37,484 nucleotides of DNA from Candidatus Staskawiczbacteria bacterium (GTDB taxonomy: Bacteria > Patescibacteriota > Minisyncoccia > Minisyncoccales > Staskawiczbacteraceae), in assembly GCA_903885445.1 (NCBI GenBank), contig CAISIO010000036.1, positions 1-37,484 of the forward strand, read 5' to 3'. The translations under genes were made by a program, and so were the position numbers. The notes beneath the pieces were generated by a model that was not told the DNA's origin, ran no database searches, and saw only the letters and a program-made list of their open reading frames with translations. Below are positions 17,049 through 25,329 of the stretch, piece by piece. Within the stretch, counting starts at the first letter, position 1; each line of letters opens with the position of its first letter.

Positions 17049-18971
17049 ATGAAAAAAGTAATTTATTTTTTGGCGATTTTCTTCGCTATATCATTTGCAG
17101 GCGCGGTTAACGCCGCCAACGGAACAATCTCGGGAACCGTCATAGGCCAGTCTTCCATAGCCTGTAATATTGATTCTGATTGCGGAGCTGCGGGCTATCA
17201 TGGAAGCCCATATTGCCAAGACAATGATGTTCGTCGCGACTATTGGGTTTGGTATTGTGATAACCCGGGAACGCCGGCAAGCACATGTACAAGCGAGGTG
17301 ACGAATAATCTTCAAGCATCCTGTACTGCCAATCAGACCTGCTCCAACGGTTCGTGCGCCAACAATCCAGCAATAACTTGCAGTACCAATTCTCAATGCG
17401 GAACCAACGGAATCGTAGGAGGCCCGTTTTGCAAAGGTAATAATGTTTATAAACACCTTACGGCATGGGCTTGCAGTAACGCCGGTACGACAGCAAGTTC
17501 TTGCGCGAGCGCTGTAACAGATCAATTACTGACAACCTGCGCTGCAAACCAGACATGCACAAATGGTTCGTGCTCCACGAATCCGGCAATAGCTTGTTCA
17601 ACCAACTCTCAGTGCGGGACCGACGGATTCACCGGGGTTTTATCTTGCCAAGGAAACGGAGTTTATCAGGATTATACAACTTATACCTGTAATAATTCCG
17701 GCCTAGCGGCAAGTTTTTGCACTCATGCAACTGCAACCAGATTAAAAACAGCATGTACTGCTAACCAGTCGTGCTCAGGCGGCAGCTGTATGCCGATTTC
17801 CTGCAACTCTAACTCCGATTGCGGAATAAACGGAATCACCGGAAGTTCTTTTTGCCAGGGAAATAGTGTTTACCAAAACTACATAAATTATACCTGTAAT
17901 AATCCGGGCACTGCGGCAAGCGCCTGCGTGAATTCCACAGCCGGCCAATTACAGACAACCTGTGGCGCAAATCAAACATGTTCTGCCGGAACTTGCAATA
18001 ATCCCATAAACACCTGTACGCCAAATTATCAGCAAAGCTGTTTGGGAAACAGCTTGTACTGGTACGACTCCTGCGGGACGCAACAAGGCTTTATTCAGAC
18101 CTGCCCGAACGGATGCAGCAACAACGCCTGCCAGGGATATATAAATAACTGTTCCTATCATTCATACCAAAAATGCGCCGGAAATAATTTATATTGGTTT
18201 GATTCGTGCGGAACACAGCAGGATTTGATTCAATACTGCACAAATGGATGTTCAAATAATTCTTGCCAATATTACAACAACAATAATAATTACGGGGCCT
18301 TAACCGTTGCCAAAACAGTCAGGAACTTGACCAGCGGTTCAGGATTTTCAACCTCGACTTACGCCTCGCCTGGGGATATGCTAATGTTTATGGTGACAAT
18401 CCAGGCAAGCGGGAGCGATAGTGTACGGAATGTTTTTGTTAAAGACATTCTCCCGGCAAATCTTATTTATAGCAACCAGTTAGTTATCGCTTGCGCGGGA
18501 GGAAATAATGGTTACAATAACTGCAGTAATAATTACAATAATCAGGGAAATATGATTTCCGGCATAAACCTGAATACAATTTATCCGGATCAAACAGTGA
18601 CGATAACCTACCAGGCGCAGGTTGCTCCGGCCCAAAACTTTGCTTTTGGGACAACAACCATGAATAATAATGTTTCCGTCACAAGTTCAAGCTTGGGATA
18701 TATCCCCGGAAGCAGCGCCGCGGTGGTAGTTACGAAGGCGACAGTGTTGGGAGCCAGCACGGTTTCAACAGGATTAACAAACAATTTTTGGGTAGACTCA
18801 TTTTTTCTACCCTTACTATTAACCTTAATCGGGTTGTGGATGTGGAAAGCAGGAATGTTTTTCGGGATAGAAAAATGGTTCGATAACAAAAAGAAAATCA
18901 AGAGGGGATACAATGCTGAAAAAGAGCTTTCAAAGAGGATCGCAAATATCCAAAAATTAGGAAAAGTATAA
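17049..18971 (+). CDS. Secreted/membrane-anchored Cys-rich repeat protein with a DUF11-like domain
   Basis: Signal peptide; four ~70-aa Cys-rich repeats and two ~45-aa repeats; DUF11-like region 'LTVAKTVRNLTSGSGFSTSTYASPGDMLMFMVTIQASGSDSVRNVFVKDILPANLIY'; C-terminal TM and basic tail. Confidence 0.82.
   Translation: MKKVIYFLAIFFAISFAGAVNAANGTISGTVIGQSSIACNIDSDCGAAGYHGSPYCQDNDVRRDYWVWYCDNPGTPASTCTSEVTNNLQASCTANQTCSNGSCANNPAITCSTNSQCGTNGIVGGPFCKGNNVYKHLTAWACSNAGTTASSCASAVTDQLLTTCAANQTCTNGSCSTNPAIACSTNSQCGTDGFTGVLSCQGNGVYQDYTTYTCNNSGLAASFCTHATATRLKTACTANQSCSGGSCMPISCNSNSDCGINGITGSSFCQGNSVYQNYINYTCNNPGTAASACVNSTAGQLQTTCGANQTCSAGTCNNPINTCTPNYQQSCLGNSLYWYDSCGTQQGFIQTCPNGCSNNACQGYINNCSYHSYQKCAGNNLYWFDSCGTQQDLIQYCTNGCSNNSCQYYNNNNNYGALTVAKTVRNLTSGSGFSTSTYASPGDMLMFMVTIQASGSDSVRNVFVKDILPANLIYSNQLVIACAGGNNGYNNCSNNYNNQGNMISGINLNTIYPDQTVTITYQAQVAPAQNFAFGTTTMNNNVSVTSSSLGYIPGSSAAVVVTKATVLGASTVSTGLTNNFWVDSFFLPLLLTLIGLWMWKAGMFFGIEKWFDNKKKIKRGYNAEKELSKRIANIQKLGKV
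17157..18011 (+). repeat. Four tandem ~72-codon Cys-rich repeats
   Basis: Starts at 17157, 17373, 17589 and 17796; consensus IxCxxNSxCGxxGxxGxxxCxGNxVYxxYxxYxCxNxGxxASxC...CxANQTCxxGSC. Confidence 0.85.
18012..18278 (+). repeat. Two tandem ~45-codon Cys-rich repeats
   Basis: CTPNYQQSCLGNSLYWYDSCGTQQGFIQTCPNGCSNNACQ and CSYHSYQKCAGNNLYWFDSCGTQQDLIQYCTNGCSNNSCQ. Confidence 0.85.
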
Positions 18972-18983
18972 TTAGGGGATAAA

Positions 18984-19009
18984 AAAACCGGCTTAACGGC
19001 CGGTTTTTT
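18984..19009. terminator. Probable bidirectional terminator between convergent genes
   Basis: AAAACCGGC-ttaacg-GCCGGTTTT with A-tract upstream and T-tract downstream. Confidence 0.8.
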
Positions 19010-19018
19010 GTTTTGGCG

Positions 19019-19618
19019 CTATTTTCTTCCTTCAAGGGCGGATTCTAAGGTTTCTTCGTCGGTGTACTCAAGCTCACCTCCAACAGGAATCCCTCTTGCC
19101 AGATGAGTGATTCTGGGAACCGGCAAGGGCGCTGCTGTTTTTATCGTTTGCTCGACTAAAACAGAGGTTGCCCTGCCTTCCGGAGTTGGATTTAATGCCA
19201 CAATTATTTCCGTGAAATTATTGCCCGCAAGGCGTTTTTTTAATTCTTCAATTCTTAATTGGCTAATGTCTTCTTTCCTCATTGTTGCAACCGTCCCGCC
19301 CAAAATAAAATACAATCCGTTGAATTTTTTAGTACTTTCAATAGACAGCAAATCAGTTTCTTTCTCAATAACACAGAGCAAGTTTTTATTTCGTGATGGA
19401 TTTTGGCAAATCGAGCAAAGCATGTTTTCGCCTTCAAATGGATTAAAACAAAGCGGGCACAATTTAATTTTATTTTTTAGCTCCAGAACCGCTGTAATAA
19501 GTTCGTCAATTTTTTCCTTAGGTTGCTTCATTAAATAATAAACAAAACGGCCGGCTGTCCGCGAGCCAACCGTTGGAAACCTTCTGAAAATATTTACTAA
19601 TTTATCTATCGAGTCCAT
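19019..19618 (-). CDS. recR: Recombination mediator protein RecR
   Basis: FRRFPTVGSRTAGRFVYYLM, CPLCFNPFEGENMLCSICQNPSR zinc finger, Toprim region, C-terminal ARGIPVGGELEYTDEETLESALEGR. Confidence 0.95.
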   Translation of the reverse strand: MDSIDKLVNIFRRFPTVGSRTAGRFVYYLMKQPKEKIDELITAVLELKNKIKLCPLCFNPFEGENMLCSICQNPSRNKNLLCVIEKETDLLSIESTKKFNGLYFILGGTVATMRKEDISQLRIEELKKRLAGNNFTEIIVALNPTPEGRATSVLVEQTIKTAAPLPVPRITHLARGIPVGGELEYTDEETLESALEGRK

Positions 19619-19623
19619 AATTT

Positions 19624-20976
19624 TTATCCTGCGTCTGCTCCATAATTTGCTTTATCTAAATCTCTAAAACTTGCCATATTTTTTTCGAAGTACAATTCTA
19701 TAGACCCGGTTGCCCCGTTTCTGTGTTTTTCTATTATAACCTGGGCGACGCCGGGCTTTAAGCTGTTTTCATTATAAAAATCCTCGCGGTAAATGAACAT
19801 AACAACATCGGCATCTTGCTCGATTGCACCAGATTCGCGCAAATCAGACAAGCGGGGGATTTGAGGCACGCGAGATTCCACCGCACGGGAAAGCTGGCTA
19901 AGAACAAGCACCGGGACTTCCAATTCTTTCGCCAGCATTTTTAGCGCCCTGGAATTTTCTGTAACTTGTTGCACTGGCGACGCAAACCTGTTCATAGGCT
20001 CCATTAACTGCAAGTAATCCACAATTAACAAACTTAATCCTTTTGTTGACTGAAGTCGTCGCGCCATTGCCCTAATTTGCAAAATATTCACAGAGCCGGC
20101 GTCGTCTATATATAAGGGCGCTTCAGACAGGCTTCCCATTGCATGTTGGATTCTTGAATAGTCGTCGTTGGTTAATTGTCCGGTTCGTAAATGCCAGGCT
20201 TCAATATTTCCAGTGGAAGAAATTAATCTGTCAGCTAGCTGGTCTTTTCCCATTTCAAGGCTGAATATTCCAACCGGCAAATTTTCCCTGACCGCCACAT
20301 GCCTGGCAATATCCAAAGCCAACGAGGTTTTCCCCATGCCAGGTCTTGCGGCTAAAATTACCAAGTCGGTTTTTTGCAACCCTGAAAGTTTGTTATCTAA
20401 ATCTTTAAATCCGGTCGGAACGCCTCTTAAAGCGCCATGGTGTTTTGCCAGCGAATCCAATCTCTCAAATGTTTCAGGCAAAATATCTTTTATCGCAATA
20501 AAATTTTTTGTTAAGGCCCTTTGCCCGATTTCAAAAACAGTTTTTTCCGCCTTATCAAGCAAATAGTCGACTTCTTCCGTTTCGTCAAAAGCTGACAGGC
20601 CGATTTCTTCTGAAGCAGAAATTAAATCTCTTAAAATCTTTTTTTGCCTGACAATTTTGGCGTAGTTGGCAATATGCGTTGCTGTTGGAACGGTGTTTAC
20701 CAAAGAAGTTAAATATGATGAACCGCCGATATCTTCGAGTTTATTTCGTTCTTTTAATTTAGACTAAACAGATAAAATATCAATTGGCTCGGATCGTTCG
20801 TAAAGCTCGGCCATTACCTGGTAAATATCCTGGTGAATTCCTTTGTAAAAATCTTCGGCCTTAATGAAGTCGACAACTTTTACGATTGCTTCTTTATCCA
20901 ACATTAAGCAACCCAGCAGAGATTGTTCTGCCTCGTTATTCTGCGGGGGTAGTTTGTCGGGTGATGAATTTGCCAC
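19624..20976 (-). pseudogene. dnaB: Replicative DNA helicase DnaB interrupted by an in-frame TAG codon (20764-20766)
   Basis: N-terminal fragment 20764-20976 (PPQNNEAEQSLLGCLMLDKEAI...EPIDILSV*) and C-terminal RecA-fold fragment (AARPGMGKTSLALDIARHVA, LLIVDYLQLM) are in the same frame. The 20 codons between the stop and the downstream TTG start (20703) read SKLKERNKLEDIGGSSYLTS, normal DnaB sequence. Functional status unknown. Confidence 0.85.
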
Positions 20977-21030
20977 GTTTTGGTTGTTTAATAGTCCACT
21001 TTAGCAAAACCCAAAGAGCAGGTAAAGGTC

Positions 21031-21059
21031 TTGACATCAATAAAATTGTATGCTAATTT
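21031..21059 (+). promoter_or_regulatory. Promoter for ncRNA candidate
   Basis: TTGACA (21031-21036), 17-bp spacer, extended -10 TGC-TAATTT (21051-21059). Confidence 0.7.
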
Positions 21060-21064
21060 ATGCT

Positions 21065-21387
21065 TAGTACGGTCAATAACGCGATCCCTCTGGTTAGAGC
21101 AACACATACTACGGGGTACATAGGAAGGCAGCGTTATTGAGGTCAGTCAAAGCCGTTCCCCGGCCCCCAAATATGGGCTAAGAACACGGCTTGTGACGGC
21201 TCCCTTCAGGTTTGGACGCTTTGAGAATGGGACTTCTATCTTTTCTCAAACCAAACCTGCCGGGAAATTGATTGGCAGGGAGGCCTCAACCGGCAAACGA
21301 CTCGAAAACTTTCTCCGGTTGGACCTTCAGGCGCTTTCGCTTTCATTAATCGGGTTTGCCCGAGAATGAAGCGATCGCGCCTTTTCT
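21065..21387 (+). ncRNA. Unidentified structured non-coding RNA candidate (~320 nt)
   Basis: No plausible sense ORF; multiple strong hairpins (21074-21139, 21150-21192, 21207-21259, 21287-21321) and a long terminator hairpin at the 3' end; own promoter. Start inferred from the promoter. Confidence 0.65.
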
Positions 21388-21390
21388 TTT
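21329..21390 (+). terminator. Terminator of ncRNA candidate
   Basis: AGGCGC-ttt-CGCTTtCATT-aat-CGGG-tttg-CCCG-ag-AATGAAGCG-atc-GCGCCT then TTTCTTTT. Confidence 0.8.
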
Positions 21391-21397
21391 GCCTTAT

Positions 21398-22801
21398 TTA
21401 GATACTTTTTATAACCGGGCCATTTTCGGAATCCTGGACGGAAAATCCTTGGCTTTCTATTTGCTGCCGCACCTGGTCGGCTTTTTGCCAATCTTTGTTC
21501 TTGCGGTGCGATTCTCTTTCTTTTACCAGTATTTTAATTCCAGCCGGAATAGTTTTGTTTACTTTCTGAAAATTAATAATTCCAAAGATTTTATTAATCT
21601 CTTGGAAAAATTTATACACTTCAGCAGCTTGTTTTTTTGAGATGGAATTTTTATCCAGTAGAATATTCGCTTTGCTTATAAAATCAAACATTACTGCAAA
21701 TGCTTTCGGCGTGTTGAAATCATCGTCTAATTCTTTATAAAAATCTATTTTTAGTTTTTTTATTTCCGAATTGGCCTCTTTTGATGCTTTTGCAATTTTT
21801 ACAGATTTTAATTTTCTTAGTAATTCCTCAATTTTTTCAACTGCCCCCCTGACTTCAATCATCACCGACTCGGAATAATCCATTGGGCTAGACCAAAGAT
21901 TTTTTGATACGAGGAATCTAAAGATATTTACCGGACATCTGGCCAGTAAATCTTTTATTGTAATGAAGTTTCCCAGAGATTTAGACATTTTTTGGCCGTT
22001 AACAGTTAGAAATCCCACATGCATCCAGTATTTTGCCATCGGCCTTTTACCGGAAATTGCCTCCATCTGGGCTATTTCCGCTTCATGATGCGGAAATATT
22101 AAATCTCGCGCGCCGCCATGAATATCATATTGCGGGCCAAAAAATTTTTCCGTTATTGCCGTGTCTTCAATGTGCCAACCCGGACGCCCATCGCCGAATG
22201 GAGCTGGCCAGCTGGGTTCATTCTCTGAAGAAAATTTCCAAAGACAAAAATCACCTCTGTTTTTTTTATCTTTACTGTAATCAATCCTGGAAACCGCGTC
22301 TTCTGCCCCCAGTACCGTTCTTCCCGCCAACTTACCGTAATTTTTAAATTTAGCGATATTATAGTAAATTCCGTCGTTCTCTATTTTGTATGCGAATCCT
22401 TTAGTTTGAAGTCTCTGTACCTGGCTGATTATTTCCTTAATATAGTCAGTTGCTCTCGGATATTTTGAAACACTATCAACTCCAAGCGCCTTCATACTTT
22501 GCATCCATTCCTTTTCAAACGCAGAAGCTAAATCTTTAGGAGTCACTCCCTTTTCTCTGGCCCTGGCAATTATCTTGTCGTCAATATTAGTAATATTTTG
22601 AATATAAAAAACATCATATCCTCGACTTCTTAAATATTTAACGAGCAAGTCAAAGGTTATGGCCAATTTCGCGTGTCCTAAATGAGAATAATCAAAAACA
22701 GTCGGCCCGCAAACAAAAAGGTTCACTTTTTTTGCCTTAATAGGTTTGAATAAATCTTTTTTACCGGTTAAGGTGTTGTAGATTCTCAAATTATTTTTCA
22801 T
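21398..22801 (-). CDS. cysS: Cysteine--tRNA ligase
   Basis: FVCGPTVFDYSHLGHAKLAITFD, GRPGWHIEDTAITEKFFGPQYDIHGGARDLIFPHHEAEIAQMEA, KMSKSLGNFITI. Confidence 0.96.
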   Translation of the reverse strand: MKNNLRIYNTLTGKKDLFKPIKAKKVNLFVCGPTVFDYSHLGHAKLAITFDLLVKYLRSRGYDVFYIQNITNIDDKIIARAREKGVTPKDLASAFEKEWMQSMKALGVDSVSKYPRATDYIKEIISQVQRLQTKGFAYKIENDGIYYNIAKFKNYGKLAGRTVLGAEDAVSRIDYSKDKKNRGDFCLWKFSSENEPSWPAPFGDGRPGWHIEDTAITEKFFGPQYDIHGGARDLIFPHHEAEIAQMEAISGKRPMAKYWMHVGFLTVNGQKMSKSLGNFITIKDLLARCPVNIFRFLVSKNLWSSPMDYSESVMIEVRGAVEKIEELLRKLKSVKIAKASKEANSEIKKLKIDFYKELDDDFNTPKAFAVMFDFISKANILLDKNSISKKQAAEVYKFFQEINKIFGIINFQKVNKTIPAGIKILVKERESHRKNKDWQKADQVRQQIESQGFSVQDSENGPVIKSI

Positions 22802-22810
22802 ATATTAGTG

Positions 22811-23467
22811 CTATAAATTATTTAACTCTTTATTAATAATCTTATTTTCGATAAACCCTTTTTTATTTAGGTCCAAAATCCTAGAAAAAATGCTCAAAAT
22901 TGCAAAAACTATCGCAACCCATAAAACATCGATAAAAAAGGCGGCGGGCGCTTCTGGCCAGAATATTAAAATTGCCGCGAGTACAAGCGAGAGTAAGACC
23001 ATCTTTGTTTTGCCGAAAATATTGGGGCTTACGTCTTTCTCGCGGGATTTATGGAATAAAGCAATCAGCGCGCCGATGATTTCTATGATAATCAACGACA
23101 AAAGCAGCCATTTGTGCAGTTTTAGCAGGCCATAAACCGCAATTGGAATAATTAAAATCCTGTCGGCTATCGGGTCTAACATGGTTCCGAACTCTGTTAC
23201 TTTGTTTAAACCCCGCGCAACCGAGCCGTCAAAAAGGTCTGTTAAAATGCCGACGCAAAACAGGAAAATTATCAAAAATTTATTTTCGATGCCGAAAAAG
23301 AATAGAAGTGCGAATAAGGCCATTCCGATTATTAGACGAAGATAGGTTATTTGGTTTGGCGATATTCTGCGGGGCCAGCACGGTTTTATAAAAACAAAAA
23401 GAACCTCATCCCTGTAATGGTCAATTTTTTCTAAAAAACTTTGCAAATTGTCTAAAACCGTTTTCAT
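22811..23467 (-). CDS. CDP-alcohol phosphatidyltransferase family protein (PgsA-like)
   Basis: Signature DLFDGSVARGLNKVTEFGTMLDPIADR; multi-TM. Confidence 0.9.
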   Translation of the reverse strand: MKTVLDNLQSFLEKIDHYRDEVLFVFIKPCWPRRISPNQITYLRLIIGMALFALLFFFGIENKFLIIFLFCVGILTDLFDGSVARGLNKVTEFGTMLDPIADRILIIPIAVYGLLKLHKWLLLSLIIIEIIGALIALFHKSREKDVSPNIFGKTKMVLLSLVLAAILIFWPEAPAAFFIDVLWVAIVFAILSIFSRILDLNKKGFIENKIINKELNNL

Positions 23468-23524
23468 ATAAACCTATACCAAATCATAGCAAATTTTCCA
23501 ATACTTGTTAATAGCCGCGAGGTT

Positions 23525-24097
23525 GTGATAAGATTACGCAATACAATGGATAAAAAAGACCTAATTTTAGCGGTAATTTGCGGACTATCTGTTGCCTGGA
23601 TAGCTAATGATTTTTTGAATAAGTACGGCTGGGTATTTTTTGTTGTTTTACCCGCGCTGGCAGTCGCCGGCCTTTTATTATGCGACATTATGGGCAAAAG
23701 ATATCTATTTATCAGACAGGCAGGAAAATTTGTTTTGGCGGGTGCGTTTACCGGCGTAATAGATATAAGGGTTTTCCAGCTTTTGTTTTTAGTAATCCCG
23801 ATTCCGCTGCTATTAAAGGCGGTTTCGTTTATAATTGCAACGTTAGTAAAATATTATTCCGACAAGCATTGGACATTTGAGAAGCACGAGAACGAGGGCG
23901 TAAACCGTGAAATAGCTTATTTTTTCCTGGTTGCCGTAGCGGGGTTGGCAATAAATGTTGTTTCTTTCTATTTTTTTAGTATGATAAGAGTTGGAATTTC
24001 TTTAAAGCTTTGGACGGAATTAAGCATCATACTCGCCGCGCTAACCTCTGCAACCTGGAACTTTTGCGGCTACAAATTTATTGTCTTTAAAAAATAA
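23525..24097 (+). CDS. GtrA-like family membrane protein
   Basis: QAGKFVLAGAFTGVIDIRVFQLLF...VKYYSDKHWTFEK...ATWNFCGYKFIVFKK; multi-TM. Confidence 0.8.
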   Translation: MIRLRNTMDKKDLILAVICGLSVAWIANDFLNKYGWVFFVVLPALAVAGLLLCDIMGKRYLFIRQAGKFVLAGAFTGVIDIRVFQLLFLVIPIPLLLKAVSFIIATLVKYYSDKHWTFEKHENEGVNREIAYFFLVAVAGLAINVVSFYFFSMIRVGISLKLWTELSIILAALTSATWNFCGYKFIVFKK

Positions 24098-24098
24098 C

Positions 24099-25208
24099 AT
24101 GGCAAATTTAGTTTTGTACAGAAAATATAGGCCGCAGACGTTTGGCGAGGTAATAGGGCAGGAGCACGTGGTTAAAACACTGACGAATTCTGTGAAAGGA
24201 AATAGCATTTCTCACGCTTATTTATTTTGTGGACCTCGGGGAAGCGGAAAAACAACTATTGCCAGATTATTTGCCAAAGCAATTAACTGCGAAAAGCCGG
24301 TTGATGGATTTGAACCGTGCAATAAATGTTCTTCTTGCCTGGAAATCATGGCAGGGAATTCTATGGATTTGGTCGAAATTGACGCAGCTTCCCACACCGG
24401 AGTTGACGATGTGCGGCAATTGATAGAAGGGATAAAATTCGCGCCAGTAAAATCGAAATACAAAATATTTATAGTTGACGAATGCCACCAGCTTTCAAAA
24501 TCTGCGTCAAACGCTTTGCTAAAAACTTTGGAAGAACCGCCAGCTCACGCCATTTTTATTCTGGCAACAACCGAGGCGCATAAAATGCTGGCAACAATTT
24601 TATCAAGATGCCAGAAGTTTGATTTTAAGAGATTACAGGTGCCCGAAATTATAAAAAAACTGGAGTTTATTTCCAAAAAAGAAAACGTAAAATTTGACGA
24701 TTCGGCATTGTCTTTAATTGCCCTTAACTCGCGCGGAAGCTTTCGCGATGCGGAATCCTTGCTTGACCAGTGTATGAGTTTCGCTGGAGAAAATAGCCAG
24801 ATTAAAACGCAAGACATTAAAGAATTGCTCGGAATTGTGGAGGTTTCAGAAATTTCTAGGCTGGTTGACTATTTAGTTTCTAAAAATACCAAAGAAGCGA
24901 TTTTATTTTTAAATACGCTGGCCGAAAACGGTGTTGACTTGCAGGAATTCACTAAAACTTTAGTTTTTTATTTACGGCAAGAATTGCTTTTAAAAATAGA
25001 CCCGGGTTTTTTAAATTTGCAAAACTCCGGCCTTTCGGCGCAAGAACTTGAAAAAATGAAAGCGCAAACCGCGAGCTTGGCTCAAAAAGAATTGCAGGAT
25101 ATGCTGGAATTGTTTATTGATGCGGAGAATAAAATTAAGTATTCGGCTGTTTCCCAGCTTCCGCTGGAATTGGCGATAATAAATATAAGTCAGAGGCAAG
25201 CCCAGTAG
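24099..25208 (+). CDS. dnaX: DNA polymerase III subunit gamma/tau (short form)
   Basis: LVLYRKYRPQTFGEVIGQEHVVKTL, GPRGSGKTTIARLFAKAINC, zinc-binding CNKCSSCLEI, IFIVDECHQLSKSASNALLKTLEEPP. ATG at 24099 preferred over the TTG at 24081. Confidence 0.95.
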   Translation: MANLVLYRKYRPQTFGEVIGQEHVVKTLTNSVKGNSISHAYLFCGPRGSGKTTIARLFAKAINCEKPVDGFEPCNKCSSCLEIMAGNSMDLVEIDAASHTGVDDVRQLIEGIKFAPVKSKYKIFIVDECHQLSKSASNALLKTLEEPPAHAIFILATTEAHKMLATILSRCQKFDFKRLQVPEIIKKLEFISKKENVKFDDSALSLIALNSRGSFRDAESLLDQCMSFAGENSQIKTQDIKELLGIVEVSEISRLVDYLVSKNTKEAILFLNTLAENGVDLQEFTKTLVFYLRQELLLKIDPGFLNLQNSGLSAQELEKMKAQTASLAQKELQDMLELFIDAENKIKYSAVSQLPLELAIINISQRQAQ

Positions 25209-25222
25209 TCTATTATGCGACG

Positions 25223-25256
25223 CAACCGTGTCCGACGCAAGCGCGGCTGTTTTTTT
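25223..25256 (+). terminator. Putative terminator after dnaX
   Basis: CAACCGTG-tccgacgcaag-CGCGGCTG imperfect stem followed by TTTTTTT. Confidence 0.55.
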
Positions 25257-25263
25257 GTTTCAG

Positions 25264-25272
25264 TTATCCACA
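25264..25272 (+). promoter_or_regulatory. Perfect DnaA-box-like 9-mer
   Basis: TTATCCACA, in the intergenic region downstream of dnaX. Confidence 0.3.
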
Positions 25273-25329
25273 TACTTGACACTCCGAAAAGATGTATAAT
25301 TAAAAAATATAAAACCAAAATAAAAATTT

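Noticed and set aside
17091-18161. Minus-strand ORFs across the Cys-rich repeat gene
   Set aside because: Shadow ORFs of the repeats; no start context or domain.
20764-20766. TAG as a reassigned sense codon in this genome
   Set aside because: At least six other genes in the window terminate with TAG at natural C-termini; TGA is likewise used as a stop (e.g. mreC, the CapA-like gene).
19624-20976. Intein or mobile element splitting dnaB
   Set aside because: The two fragments are separated by only 20 in-frame codons of normal DnaB sequence; nothing is inserted.
21371-21380. GCGATCGC octamer (HIP1-like)
   Set aside because: Single occurrence that forms part of the terminator stem; likely coincidental.
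21065-21387. Interpreting the ncRNA as RNase P RNA, tmRNA or SRP RNA
   Set aside because: Diagnostic motifs not found; 'GGAAGGCAGC' (21123-21132) resembles the 3' side of SRP domain IV but the matching 5' side is absent. Known divergent families cannot be fully excluded without cmscan.
21356-21640. 94-aa plus-strand ORF starting in the ncRNA terminator
   Set aside because: Mostly antisense to the 3' end of cysS; its start lies inside a terminator hairpin.
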